This document shows, one piece after another, positions 45,781-54,493 of a stretch of 64,000 nucleotides of DNA. Position 1 is the first letter of the stretch. The number at the start of each line of letters is the position of its first letter. Under the pieces are notes generated by a model, which was not told the origin of the DNA, made no database searches, and worked only from the letters and a program-made list of their open reading frames with translations. The translations under genes were made by a program, and so were the position numbers. The stretch is from assembly GCF_000367345.1 (NCBI RefSeq), contig NZ_BARE01000008.1, positions 58,432 through 122,431 of the forward strand, read 5' to 3'. This stretch comes from Sphingobium xenophagum NBRC 107872. Its GTDB lineage: Bacteria > Pseudomonadota > Alphaproteobacteria > Sphingomonadales > Sphingomonadaceae.

Positions 45781-45974
45781 GCCGCTCCTGTGAAAATTAT
45801 ACCGATAAACGGGAAATTTCCCCAACTGATGGAAATGAACGCGGACGAACCTGCCGGCATGGCGCCTGAAAATCGCGAATTTCCGGGGAAAAGTGAAACT
45901 GGCACGGCTCCTGCAATCCTGTTTGGCATCAAGGCCGGATCATCCGACCAGCCAAAAATCAGGGAGTTTCTACC

Positions 45975-46079
45975 ATGTCCATCGCCAAGGTCCACAACGC
46001 CGCCGTCGCTCTTGTCGGCGCTTTCCTCGTCGCCAGCCTGTTCGTCAGCGCTGCCGTGCCGGTCCTGCCGATCGCCTAA
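45975..46079 (+). CDS. Small membrane peptide upstream of pspC
   Basis: 34 codons: MSIAKVHNAAVALVGAFLVA then SLFVSAAVPVLPIA. Short polar start, then one hydrophobic span. Stop (TAA) is 41 bases before the pspC start. A purine-rich AGGGAG lies nine bases before the ATG, giving a good ribosome site. Sequence-only support: RBS, span and position beside a phage-shock gene. No family I can name. Probably inserted in the inner membrane. Confidence 0.6.
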   Translation: MSIAKVHNAAVALVGAFLVASLFVSAAVPVLPIA

Positions 46080-46120
46080 TCGACCCGTATTTTCAACTGC
46101 ATTACCAGAAGGCCAGATTC

Positions 46121-46306
46121 ATGAACAACAGCTTCACCCTCGACCGTCGCCACGGCAAGATCATGGGCGTGTGCGCGGGCTTGTGCAACCGCACGGGAAT
46201 TGACGTCACGCTGATCCGCGTCGCCACTGTGTTGCTGACGCTCTGCGCACTCGGCCCGGTCGGTGTTGTGGCTTATCTGCTGGCTGGCTGGCTTGCTGAA
46301 GGCTGA
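46121..46306 (+). CDS. pspC: PspC-domain protein
   Basis: 61 residues, an isolated PspC domain. MNNSFTLDRRHGKIMGVCAG with the family's GVCAGL turn, then LIRVATVLLTLCALGPVGVVAYLLAGWLA, a hydrophobic membrane span. Phage-shock-type membrane stress protein. The upstream 34-residue peptide lies 41 bases before it and they are probably one transcript. Terminator follows at 46347. No pspA or pspB in view; the remaining Psp system may be elsewhere or lost. Confidence 0.85.
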   Translation: MNNSFTLDRRHGKIMGVCAGLCNRTGIDVTLIRVATVLLTLCALGPVGVVAYLLAGWLAEG

Positions 46307-46346
46307 GCCAACGCCAAGTTGGATCACAGTCGTTCCATAATAAAAG

Positions 46347-46380
46347 AGCCGCCCCGGCATTGGCCCTGGGCGGCTTTTTA
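46347..46380. terminator. Terminator after pspC
   Basis: AGCCGCCC, loop of 13 bases, GGGCGGCT then TTTTTA. AAAA precedes the stem, so it can also serve the minus-strand small gene ending at 46422. Confidence 0.88.
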
Positions 46381-46421
46381 ATATCCCGACGAGTCGGGGT
46401 AGAGATGAGCGCGGATAGCGC

Positions 46422-46505
46422 TCAGGCGTAAAGCACCGAATAGAAGGTCAGCATCTGCACGCCAACCGCAACCACCAGCGCAGCGCCCTGAAAAGCCTGT
46501 CGCAT
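46422..46505 (-). CDS. 27-residue membrane peptide
   Basis: MRQAFQGAALVVAVGVQMLT then FYSVLYA. GGAGTTAAAT immediately before the ATG (46503-46505) gives a ribosome site at the right spacing. One hydrophobic span fills almost the whole chain. It lies opposite pspC, sharing the terminator at 46347. CCGCCC-CATAT-GGGCGG at 46533-46549 lies upstream as a possible operator. Not recognised; small-protein character is supported only by RBS, span and terminator. Confidence 0.55.
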   Translation of the reverse strand: MRQAFQGAALVVAVGVQMLTFYSVLYA

Positions 46506-46630
46506 ATTTAACTCCAATATGATCGTTCATTGCCGCCCCATATGGGCGGACCGGGCCTATGCGCCCGTCATGATTTTGTAACAATCGCAAAGCACGGCAT
46601 TTCGATTGCAACAAATGCAACAGACTGTGA

Positions 46631-47368
46631 CTATATGGCCGCACTCAGCGCCAGCGCCGCCGCGGGATTGCGCACCTTCGCGCCACTGATGAAGAAGGCA
46701 AAGGCATCGCCTGCCGCGGCCTGCGTCCGCAACCGTTCCGCCCAGTCCGTCAGCGCCGCCGCGCTATAGCCCGTGCTTTCGTCCTCCAATGTCTGCATCA
46801 GCCGCGTGTAGGAAAAGCCGACATCGGCACCCCGGATCGCCGGATAGGTCTCATGATCCGCCAGCACGATCGCCGCTCCCGCGTCCCGCGCCATTGCCAG
46901 AAAGGCCGGATCGTCAAAACTGGCGTGCCGCACTTCCAGCGCGTGGCGCAGCGGCACGCCATCGACGCTGGCGGGAAGTAGCTTCAGGAACGCGCCGAAA
47001 TCGTCGGGATCGAACGCCTTGGTCGGCATGAACTGCCACAAGATCGGACCCAGCCGGTCGCCCAGTTCGGCGATGCCTTGCCCGACAAACTTGCCGACCG
47101 ATTCGCCCGCTTCCGCCAGCACCCGCCTGTTGGTGCAGTAGCGCGAAGCCTTGACCGCGAACTGGAAGCCGTCCGGGACCGCCTTCGCCCAACCCGCGAA
47201 CGTCGCCGGTTTCTGCGTGCTGTAATAGGTCGCGTTAATCTCGGTCGCCGTCAGATGTTGCCCGACATAGGCCAGTTCATCCTTCTGCCGCAGCCCGGCG
47301 GGATAGAAAGTCCCGCGCCACGGCTCGAACACCCAGCCGCCAATGCCGATCCTGATCCGTCCCGCCAT
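46631..47368 (-). CDS. DUF72 family TIM-barrel protein
   Basis: 245 residues. IRIGIGGWVFEPWRGTFYPAG, then EINATYYSTQKPATFAGW and FQFAVKASRYCTNRR, ILWQFMPTKAFDPDDFGAFL, ALEVRHASF, and ALTDWAERLRTQ at the end match DUF72, a divergent xylose-isomerase-like barrel of unknown enzymatic role. No signal. Sits next to the cyclophilin and 34 bases after it on the minus strand. A role in DNA metabolism has been suggested for some relatives. Confidence 0.9.
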   Translation of the reverse strand: MAGRIRIGIGGWVFEPWRGTFYPAGLRQKDELAYVGQHLTATEINATYYSTQKPATFAGWAKAVPDGFQFAVKASRYCTNRRVLAEAGESVGKFVGQGIAELGDRLGPILWQFMPTKAFDPDDFGAFLKLLPASVDGVPLRHALEVRHASFDDPAFLAMARDAGAAIVLADHETYPAIRGADVGFSYTRLMQTLEDESTGYSAAALTDWAERLRTQAAAGDAFAFFISGAKVRNPAAALALSAAI

Positions 47369-47402
47369 CCCGGCCTCCCGCGCAACATTGCGCTACCTAT
47401 GT

Positions 47403-48074
47403 CTATCTCACTGTCGGCCTTTTCAACCCGATCAGCCACGGCTTAACCCCGCGCGTCGGTTTCGGCTTCCCGTCGATCCGCCGCGCTCGCAGGATTTTTA
47501 CGGGCTTTATGATCATCTGCCCCCGCATCGGTCCGGTTCCGCAACAGGTCGGCACCGCCAATATCTTTTTGACCACGTCCATCCCGCCGACGACATGGCC
47601 GAACGCGGCATAGCCGATAGATCCTTCGCGCGCATCCATCGTTGGGGTCGCGCCGATGGTGATGAAGAAATTGCCCATCGCCGAATTGGTCCGATTGGGC
47701 CGCGCCATGGACAAGGTGGCGTCCAGGTGGCGAATCCCGGTCTGGCTGGTCGGCTCATGCACCACCGGCGGCAGCGATCGCCGCACGTCCATATCGATCC
47801 CGCCCTGGATCAGTCCTTGTTTCGGATCGCTCTTGCGCCGCGCCGCACGATAGAAGGTCACGCCATCGAACCGTCCGTCATCCACATAGGTCAGGAAGTT
47901 GGCCGACGTCCGCGGCGCGCGCTTCGTATCGAGTGCCACGGTGATCGTCCCCACCGACGTCTCGATCGCCACCCGGATATAGCCGGGCGTCGCTCGGGTT
48001 GCGGGCGCCGCACTGGCAAAGCTGGACGAAAGCAGGACCGACAAAATAGCAAGACAACGGGCAAACAGACGCAT
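47403..48074 (-). CDS. Periplasmic cyclophilin-type peptidyl-prolyl isomerase
   Basis: 223 residues. Signal peptide MRLFARCLAILSVLLSSSFASA, then RVAIETSVGTITVALDTKRAPRT, FLTYVDDGRFDGVTFYRAAR, GLIQGGID, MGNFFITIG and GSIGYAAFGHVVGGMDVVKKI. The conserved RAxR (FYRAARR) Arg and QGG are present. PPIases fold outer-membrane proteins; this one has a Cys-Cys (PTCCGTG) near the end that may be a disulfide. Neighbours do not suggest a shared pathway. Confidence 0.9.
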   Translation of the reverse strand: MRLFARCLAILSVLLSSSFASAAPATRATPGYIRVAIETSVGTITVALDTKRAPRTSANFLTYVDDGRFDGVTFYRAARRKSDPKQGLIQGGIDMDVRRSLPPVVHEPTSQTGIRHLDATLSMARPNRTNSAMGNFFITIGATPTMDAREGSIGYAAFGHVVGGMDVVKKILAVPTCCGTGPMRGQMIIKPVKILRARRIDGKPKPTRGVKPWLIGLKRPTVR

Positions 48075-48193
48075 CGACGGACAAGCACTCGCGGCAGGAG
48101 GGGGGCAAGCCCAAGGCTAAAGCCGCCGCATGGTCAGCGCAATCGCCCACTGCCATATCGGCCGCGGTTGGCGTGATGAAGATGAGGAAAAAA

Positions 48194-48269
48194 TGGTGCC
48201 CGGAGACGGATTCGAACCGCCGACACAGCGATTTTCAATCGCTTGCTCTACCAACTGAGCTATCCAGGC
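48194..48269 (-). tRNA. tRNA-Phe(GAA)
   Basis: 76-base cloverleaf on the minus strand with encoded CCA. Acceptor GCCTGGA pairs with TCCGGGC; D-arm GCTCAGTTGGTAGAGC; anticodon loop GATTGAAAATC, anticodon GAA; T-arm GGCGGTTCGAATCCGTC. Starts at 48269. All invariant bases seen. Confidence 0.97.
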
Positions 48270-48317
48270 ACGGCCAACTGCGGATGGCTCCGCCCGATGG
48301 AAGCGTGCCTATAGTCG

Positions 48318-48512
48318 TCAATCTGCGTCGCTGTCTAGCCCATAATCGCTGCTTTTTTGCATCCCTTCGTCTGCCGCTGGCCCGGGCACGCGATAGCCTT
48401 CGCCCAGCCATTGCAGCAGGTCGCGGTCGCGGCAGGCGGGGCTGCAAAAAGGGCGGGTTTCGGGCTTTACGGGCTGGCGGCAGACCGGGCAGGCGGCGGC
48501 TTTAGGCGACAT
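48318..48512 (-). CDS. yacG: DNA gyrase inhibitor YacG
   Basis: 64 residues, a zinc ribbon. ACPVCRQP gives the first Cys pair and FCSPACRDRDL the second, so all four zinc-binding Cys are present, followed by LGEGYRVPGPA. Zinc-finger protein that binds GyrB. Its ATG overlaps the last codons of the RNase E/G-like gene by 11 bases, so translation is coupled. tRNA-Phe lies after it. Confidence 0.9.
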   Translation of the reverse strand: MSPKAAACPVCRQPVKPETRPFCSPACRDRDLLQWLGEGYRVPGPAADEGMQKSSDYGLDSDAD

Positions 48513-49491
48513 GACCCGCCCCCAACGCCAGCGTCGCGTCCGCCGTCAGGGTGATCGCACCGCCGCGCCGCTTGGCCAATTGCTCGATCCAGTCACTCTT
48601 GCGATGGAGCAGGTCGATGATCGCAGGAGCAGCGGTCAGTGTCACCGCGCCGCCATTGCCGTGCCGCTCCGCCCGGCGCAGCAGCGCCAGTGCCGCCGTC
48701 TCGACCGGATCGGCGCGCAGCAGTTCGATAAGATTGGCCCGCTCGCGCTTGCGGATGATCTGGAGGAAGCCAAATCCGTTAACCGCCGTGCGCTCGAACG
48801 GTAGCGGCAGATATTTGTCGATCTGCGCCGCGGCGATCATCCGCTCATCCTTGTTGTTCATGGTTGGCAGGTCGATGCCGATCGACCCGGAAAGTCCCAT
48901 GCGGCGAATCGTCTGCGCCGCGATCTTGGCGCCCTTGGGACCAAGCTGGGCAGGTGGCAGCGACCCGTCAACGTCGATCAGCAGCATGGCTGGCGTAACG
49001 TAAAGACGCAGCGCGGCGGCTTCCGTGCCGACATCTCCACTGATCGCCTCTTCCATCAATTCGGTCCAGCCAACCGCTTCCAGCCGGTCCTCCTCATGCG
49101 CGGGGCAGGGGACGACGGGGACGCCGGTGGCGCGCAGCCGTTGCAGCAGGCTTGGCCCGGCATGCGGCTTGCTGCCTGGTTGCGCGATCCGGCCCTTGGC
49201 GCGCTTGGGACGGCCTTCTTCAGGGATAGCCTCGCGCAATATTTCGACCAGCACGGTCGACCCTTCCGACGTGCGCGGCGGCATTGGTTCGATCAGCACC
49301 TCTTCCTGGCTTGTCAGCCGGACAATGCCGCGCTTCTTGGGGATGAGCGTCTGGGTCAGGCGCCCTTGCGCTACCGCGCCTGCGCGCACGCCACCAGTTT
49401 CCCGCTCGATCAGCGCCTCGACCAGGCGACCATTTTCCACGAGCGCGGCACGGGATTCGCCAATGCCTTCTTCATAAAGCCATTCGGCCAT
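48502..49491 (-). CDS. Short RNase E/G family protein
   Basis: 329 residues from ATG 49491 (MAEWLYEEGIGESRAALVEN). Compared with RNase G (about 490) it lacks much of the N-terminal S1 domain and C-terminal zinc link. Catalytic-type sequence LLIDVDGSLPPAQLGPKGAK near residue 210 and MGLSGSIGIDLPTMNNKDER, ILRA-type LRADPVETAALALLRRAER follow RNase E/G domains; the two acidic residues that hold Mg (DVD and IDLP) are there. So it is probably an active or RNA-binding relative; this short form is common in sphingomonads. Operon infA-maf-this gene-yacG. Confidence 0.85.
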   Translation of the reverse strand: MAEWLYEEGIGESRAALVENGRLVEALIERETGGVRAGAVAQGRLTQTLIPKKRGIVRLTSQEEVLIEPMPPRTSEGSTVLVEILREAIPEEGRPKRAKGRIAQPGSKPHAGPSLLQRLRATGVPVVPCPAHEEDRLEAVGWTELMEEAISGDVGTEAAALRLYVTPAMLLIDVDGSLPPAQLGPKGAKIAAQTIRRMGLSGSIGIDLPTMNNKDERMIAAAQIDKYLPLPFERTAVNGFGFLQIIRKRERANLIELLRADPVETAALALLRRAERHGNGGAVTLTAAPAIIDLLHRKSDWIEQLAKRRGGAITLTADATLALGAGHVA

Positions 49492-49499
49492 GTCTATTC

Positions 49500-50072
49500 C
49501 TAATCGAGAGCATAGCCCGCCGCCTTCAACAGCGTACGGGTTTCGTAAAGCGGCAGGCCCATGATCGCGCTGTGGCTGCCCTGAATTGCGCGGATCAGGC
49601 CAGCAGCGCGACCCTGTATGGCATAGCCGCCCGCCTTGCCCCGCCATTCTTCGCTGGCAATATAGCGGTCGATCTCGCTGCGTTCCAGCGGCTTGAAGGT
49701 AACGATATTGGTCGACAGGCGATGCCGTGCGTGCCCCGTTGCGTCGATCAGCGTGATCGCGCTCAGCACGCGATGTCGCCGCCCGGACAGCAAGGTGAGG
49801 CAGGCGCGCGCCTCCTCTGCCGTTTCCGCCTTGGGCAATATGCGCCGACCGGCGGCAACGACCGTGTCGCCTGACAGGATCAACGCGCCCGGATGCCGCG
49901 CCGCGACAATCGCTGCCTTGTCCGCGGCAACCCGCGCGGCATAGACTGACGGCAATTCCGCCTTGCGCGGCGTTTCGTCGCAATCGGCGGGGTCTACCTC
50001 ATCGGGCGCAACGCCGATCTGCCCCAGCAGCGCCAGGCGCCGTGGGGAAGCGGAAGCAAGAATGAGCCGCAT
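49500..50072 (-). CDS. maf: Maf nucleoside triphosphate pyrophosphatase
   Basis: 190 residues from ATG 50072 (MRLILASASPRRLALLGQIG). Family signature ASASPRR is at the N-terminus, with DETPRKAELPSVYAARVAADKA, ILSGDTVVAAGRRI, SGRRHRVLSAITLI, and GRAAGLIRAIQGSHSAIMGLPL. Hydrolyses dTTP or modified nucleotides and delays division. A GTG four codons upstream at 50084 is an alternative. Follows infA by 20 bases. Confidence 0.93.
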   Translation of the reverse strand: MRLILASASPRRLALLGQIGVAPDEVDPADCDETPRKAELPSVYAARVAADKAAIVAARHPGALILSGDTVVAAGRRILPKAETAEEARACLTLLSGRRHRVLSAITLIDATGHARHRLSTNIVTFKPLERSEIDRYIASEEWRGKAGGYAIQGRAAGLIRAIQGSHSAIMGLPLYETRTLLKAAGYALD

Positions 50073-50092
50073 CGGGCCTGACACCCGTTGGC

Positions 50093-50311
50093 TTATTTGA
50101 AGCGGTAGGTGATCCGACCCTTGGTCAGGTCGTAGGGCGTGAGTTCGACCAGCACCTCGTCCCCCACGAGGACGCGGATGCGGTTCTTGCGCATTTTACC
50201 AGCGGTATGGCCGAGGATCTCATGATCATTCTCAAGCCGGACGCGGAACATGGCGTTGGGGAGAAGCTCCACAACCTGTCCGCGCATTTCAAGCAGTTCT
50301 TCTTTGGCCAT
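50093..50311 (-). CDS. infA: Translation initiation factor IF-1
   Basis: 72 residues. S1-like barrel [20 protein letters not shown] with [20 protein letters not shown], and [20 protein letters not shown], a complete IF-1. Binds the ribosomal A site during initiation. Leads the infA-maf-rng-yacG run, an order conserved in alphaproteobacteria. Confidence 0.98.
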   Translation of the reverse strand: MAKEELLEMRGQVVELLPNAMFRVRLENDHEILGHTAGKMRKNRIRVLVGDEVLVELTPYDLTKGRITYRFK

Positions 50312-50374
50312 AATATCCCGAATTCAAAAAATCGCGTCGCCATAGCGCCAATTCATGCAAAATGAAAGGCGGCT

Positions 50375-51658
50375 TCATGCGCTGAAATGATCGCCTGCTG
50401 CGACGAGTGCGGCAAAGATGCGATCCAGCTGCTGTTCGTCGACACAATAGGGCGGCATCAGATAGATGGTGTTGCCCAATGGCCGCAGCAAGAGGCCATG
50501 TTGCAGGAAGAAGGCGCGAAGCCGTGGCGCGAGGTCGGACAGATAGCCCGCATCCGGTGTGACGATGTCGATCGCCGCGATCGTACCCAGCTGGCGCGGA
50601 TTGGCGAAGGCGGGATGCTGCGCCAAGGAAGCGAGCCGCGTCGTGATGCCATCGGCCAGCGCAGCGAGTCGCCCACGCACATCCTCTTCGCGCCAGATGG
50701 CGAGATTTGCCACGGCAGCGGCGCAGGCGATGGCGTTGGCGGTGTAGCTGGACGAATGGTAGAAGAGCCGGGCGCGGTCGGTCGATCTGTGTGCCTTAAA
50801 AATGCGGGCTGTCGCCAGTGTCGCGGCGAGCGGGATCGCGCCGCCGGTTATGCCCTTCGCCACCGCCATAATGTCCGGCACTACTCCCGCCTGTTCGCAG
50901 GCGAACAGCGTGCCGGTGCGGCCCCAGCCGGTCATGACTTCGTCAGCGATGAACAGCACGTCGTGGCGACGACAGATGGCGGCCATGTCGCGCAGCACAT
51001 GCGGCGGATAGAGCAGCATTCCGCCCGCACCCAGGATCAGCGGCTCGACGATGAAGGCCGCTGGCTTGTCGCGGCAGGCCGCTTCCAGCGCGTCGAGGCT
51101 GGCCTGCTCCTTGCTAGGCGCAGGGAAGGGAATGGTGCCGACATCGAACAACAATGGCGTCCAGGCGGCATTATAGACACCGCGTTCGCCCACCGACATC
51201 GTGCCGATCGTGTCGCCATGATAGCCATGTTCCAGCACCAGGATGCGGCTGCGCGCCTGCGCCTGTCCATCGAGCGCCAGATTGTGCCAATAGCCCAGCG
51301 CCATCTTGAGCGCGACTTCGACCGCCGTTGAGCCGCTGTCGGAAAAAAAGACGTAAGCCAGCGGGTCGCTATCGGGCGATCGTGGCGCGATCTCTATCAA
51401 TTCGCGGGCGACTGTTTCGGCCGGTTCATGGGTGTAACCGGCAAAAATCAGCTGATCGAGTTGCCCGGCCTGCTGTGCGATGGCGGTGGCGATGCGCGGA
51501 TGGCAATGGCCATGGGTCGTCACCCACCAGCTCGAAATCGCGTCGATCAGACTGCTGCCATCGGCCAGATGCAGCAACGCCCCTTCGGCGCGCACGACAT
51601 GGGGGATCGGCTCGTTCAGGCCATGCTGGGTGAAGGGGTGCCAGACGGGGGAGGTCAT
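50375..51658 (-). CDS. bioA: Adenosylmethionine-8-amino-7-oxononanoate aminotransferase
   Basis: Converts KAPA to DAPA with SAM as amino donor. 427 residues. MTSPVWHPFTQHGLNEPIPH, SWWVTTHGHCHPRIATAIA, GYHGDTIGTMSVGERGVY, FIADEVMTGWGRTG, and the PLP-lysine motif MAVAKGITGGAIPLAA. Separated from bioD/bioF by an M13 peptidase gene. BioB and BioC are not in the window. Start at 51658 is the only fitting ATG. Confidence 0.95.
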   Translation of the reverse strand: MTSPVWHPFTQHGLNEPIPHVVRAEGALLHLADGSSLIDAISSWWVTTHGHCHPRIATAIAQQAGQLDQLIFAGYTHEPAETVARELIEIAPRSPDSDPLAYVFFSDSGSTAVEVALKMALGYWHNLALDGQAQARSRILVLEHGYHGDTIGTMSVGERGVYNAAWTPLLFDVGTIPFPAPSKEQASLDALEAACRDKPAAFIVEPLILGAGGMLLYPPHVLRDMAAICRRHDVLFIADEVMTGWGRTGTLFACEQAGVVPDIMAVAKGITGGAIPLAATLATARIFKAHRSTDRARLFYHSSSYTANAIACAAAVANLAIWREEDVRGRLAALADGITTRLASLAQHPAFANPRQLGTIAAIDIVTPDAGYLSDLAPRLRAFFLQHGLLLRPLGNTIYLMPPYCVDEQQLDRIFAALVAAGDHFSA

Positions 51659-51710
51659 ATGGCGCGGCTTTAGGCCAAGCCCTTGCCCATGACCATCCCC
51701 CGTGCGGCCC

Positions 51711-53759
51711 TTACCAGATCTTCACCCGATCTTCCGGCTTCAGGCTCAGCTTGCCGTCGGGTGCAGGCTTGAAGGCGTCATACCAGGCGTCGAAATTGCG
51801 CACGATGTCGGCGCGATACTGTGACGGGGCGTGGGGATCGGTAACCAGTCGCTGGCGCAGGTTCGCCTCCCGATAGTTGCGCCGCCATACCTGCGCCCAG
51901 CCCAGAAAGAAGCGCTGGTCGCCGGTCATGCCGTCAATCACCGGGGCCGGCTTGCCGCCCAGCGAAGCATGATAGGCGTCGAGTGCGACCGCGAGGCCAC
52001 CCAGATCGCCGATATTCTCGCCCAGCGTGAAAGCACCCTTCACATGCACGCCGGGGAAGGGTTCATAGGCGTCATATTGCTTGACCAACTTGTCGGTCAG
52101 CCCCTTGAACTTGGCGACATCGGCTTCGGTCCACCACTGGTTGAGCTTGCCGGTCTCGTCATATTTCGCGCCCTGATCGTCGAAATGATGGCTCAATTCA
52201 TGGCCGATCACCGCGCCGATGCCGCCATAATTGACTGCCGGGTCGGCATGGGGATCAAAGAAGGGCGGTTGCAGGATGGCGGCGGGGAAGACGATCTCGA
52301 CCATGCCGAAATTGGCGTAGGCGTTGATCTCCATCGGGGTCATGCCCCATTCCCAGCGATAGATGGGCTTGCCCAGCTTGCCGATATTATAGTCGAAATC
52401 AAACTGGTTGGCGCGCATCGCATTGCCCAGCAGATCGTCACGCTGGATGGTCAGGCCCGTATAATCGCGCCACTTGTCGGGATAGCCGATCTTGGGGGTG
52501 AAGGCGGCCAGCTTCTTGTGCGCGCGCGCCTTGGCGGTGTCGCTCATCCATGGCAGGCCGTCGATGCGGCGGCCCATGGCGGCGAGCACATTTTTGACCA
52601 GGACGTCCATCGCCGCCTTGGTTTCCGGCGGGAAATATTGCGCGACATAGACTTTGCCGACTTCTTCGCCGAGCGAATCCTTGAGGAAATCGACGCCCCG
52701 CTTCCAGCGCGCCTCACGTTCCGGCGTGCCGGACAGGGTCGTGCCGTAAAAGGCGAAGTCGGCGTTGGCGATGCTGTCGGGCAGCTTGTCGGCATAGGCG
52801 TGCAGGCTGCGCAGCAACAACGCGTCCTTCAAAACGCCGATCGGCGCCTTGGCGATCAGCGCGGCCTCGCCAGTAATGGCGGACGGCTGGGCGACGAGCA
52901 GTTCTGTCGGGGTCAGGCCGTTGGCCTTGAAATAGGCGGCAAAGTCGAAGCCGGGTGCGGCCTTTTGCAGCGCGGCCAGCGTCAGCTTGTTATAGGTCTT
53001 GTCCGCGTCGCGGCTGTCGATCTGGGTCCAGTGAACCTTGGCGATCTCCGTTTCGAACGCCATCAGCGCGGCGGCGCGCGCCTTGGCGTCGCTTTCGCCC
53101 GCCAGTGTCAGCATATTCTCCAGATGCGCGACATAGGCGGCGCGGATCTTGGCCATTTCCGGCTTTTCATCCAGATAAAAGTCGCGGTCGGGAAGGCCGA
53201 GGCCGCCCTGGCTCATGGAGAGGATATAGGTTTCGGGGTCTTTATCGTCCTGCCCGACATAGAAGCGGAACGGGCCGCTGATCCCCGCGCGGGCGGCCTT
53301 GGCGGCGACAAGGGCGTAGCCGGCCTTGTCCTTCACGCCCTTGATTTCGCCCAGCCAGGGCTTGATCGGGGCCAGCCCCTTGGCCTCTACCGCGGCGGTG
53401 TCCAGATAGCTGGCATAGGCCGCGCCGATCTTGCTGTCGGGATCGTCCTTGGCCGTTTCCAGGATCGCGCGGGTGCGGGCGCGCGACAGTTCGTCCAGTG
53501 TGTTGAACGCGCCATAGTTGGATTTGTCGGCGGGAATGGGGGTGTTCTTCGCCCATGTGCCGTTGGCGTGGAGGTAGAAATCATCGCCGGGCTTGACCGA
53601 CGGGTCCATGCCTGCGGCGTCGAAGCCGTAGCTGCCATAAGTCGGCTTGGCGGTGGCGGTGGCGGGGGTCGCGGTCGAGGGGGCAGGCTGTTGCGCGTGC
53701 GCGATAGCGGCGGTCAGCGCCAGCGCGGAGGCGGCGGCGCGCAGGAAAAGGTGTTTCAT
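51711..53759 (-). CDS. M13-family (neprilysin-type) zinc metallopeptidase
   Basis: 682 residues from ATG 53759 with signal peptide MKHLFLRAAASALALTAAIAHA. Periplasmic or outer-membrane-linked peptidase. Zinc site HELSHHFDDQG (HExxH) near residue 523, third ligand Glu in GENIGDLGGLAVALDAY near 580. N-terminal M13 region GMDPSVKPGDDFYLHANGTW. C-terminal substrate-binding FFLGWAQVWRRNYREA and RADIVRNFDAWYDAF. Lies among biotin genes, apparently unrelated in function. Confidence 0.93.
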   Translation of the reverse strand: MKHLFLRAAASALALTAAIAHAQQPAPSTATPATATAKPTYGSYGFDAAGMDPSVKPGDDFYLHANGTWAKNTPIPADKSNYGAFNTLDELSRARTRAILETAKDDPDSKIGAAYASYLDTAAVEAKGLAPIKPWLGEIKGVKDKAGYALVAAKAARAGISGPFRFYVGQDDKDPETYILSMSQGGLGLPDRDFYLDEKPEMAKIRAAYVAHLENMLTLAGESDAKARAAALMAFETEIAKVHWTQIDSRDADKTYNKLTLAALQKAAPGFDFAAYFKANGLTPTELLVAQPSAITGEAALIAKAPIGVLKDALLLRSLHAYADKLPDSIANADFAFYGTTLSGTPEREARWKRGVDFLKDSLGEEVGKVYVAQYFPPETKAAMDVLVKNVLAAMGRRIDGLPWMSDTAKARAHKKLAAFTPKIGYPDKWRDYTGLTIQRDDLLGNAMRANQFDFDYNIGKLGKPIYRWEWGMTPMEINAYANFGMVEIVFPAAILQPPFFDPHADPAVNYGGIGAVIGHELSHHFDDQGAKYDETGKLNQWWTEADVAKFKGLTDKLVKQYDAYEPFPGVHVKGAFTLGENIGDLGGLAVALDAYHASLGGKPAPVIDGMTGDQRFFLGWAQVWRRNYREANLRQRLVTDPHAPSQYRADIVRNFDAWYDAFKPAPDGKLSLKPEDRVKIW

Positions 53760-53860
53760 CAAAGCATCCCTTGCTTGGCAGTAGGCGCAACGTAGCGCGC
53801 CCGGCATGACGGGACGTTGAACGCCTGTCCAACAGTCCTGTCCATGTCGTTGGTCGAATA

Positions 53861-54493
53861 TTATCGGCCGTTGAAAGGATCGGAAAGCCGGATGTGGCTG
53901 GCGAACGCGGCGGCCAGCGTGGCGGGGTTCAGCGGATCGAGCAAGGGCAGGCGGCCAAGGCTGCGGACATTGGCCAGCTGCGGGATGATCCGTTCATTTT
54001 CCTTATGCGGTTCGCCGATGAAGGCGATGCCCGCGATCGGCACGTTGCGGGCGCGAAGCGCTTCGATGCTGAGCAGGCTGTGGTTGATCGTGCCGAGTGC
54101 GGTGCGGGCGCACAGGATGACGGGCTGACCCCAATGGGCGAACAGATCGGCCATCAGCAGTTGTTCGTTGACCGGCACCAGCAGGCCGCCAGCGCCCTCT
54201 ATGACCAGCGGTCCATCGACCTGCGGCAGGGCGAGTCGGTCGAGCGAGATTTCAACCCCGTCGATCCGGGCGGCGAGATGGGGGGAGGCGGGGGTATTGA
54301 GGCGATAGGCTTCGGGCAGGATGTGGCTGGCGGGCAGGCCGGACAGGCGGGCAACCTCCTCCTTGTCGCCGTCGGGTTCCACGCCGGCCTGGATCGGTTT
54401 CCAGTAATGTGCGCCCAGCGCCGCCGCCAGGCCAGCGGCGAACACGGTCTTGCCAATGCCGGTGTCGGTGCCGGTGACGACATGGATGCTCAT
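53861..54493 (-). CDS. bioD: Dethiobiotin synthetase
   Basis: ATP-dependent closure of DAPA with CO2 to dethiobiotin. 210 residues. P-loop VTGTDTGIGKTVFAAGLA at the start, then IEGAGGLLVPVNE and VILCARTALGTINHSLLS. Its ATG overlaps the bioF stop by four bases (54490-54493), so bioF-bioD are translationally coupled. The chain runs to the usual length. Confidence 0.94.
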   Translation of the reverse strand: MSIHVVTGTDTGIGKTVFAAGLAAALGAHYWKPIQAGVEPDGDKEEVARLSGLPASHILPEAYRLNTPASPHLAARIDGVEISLDRLALPQVDGPLVIEGAGGLLVPVNEQLLMADLFAHWGQPVILCARTALGTINHSLLSIEALRARNVPIAGIAFIGEPHKENERIIPQLANVRSLGRLPLLDPLNPATLAAAFASHIRLSDPFNGR

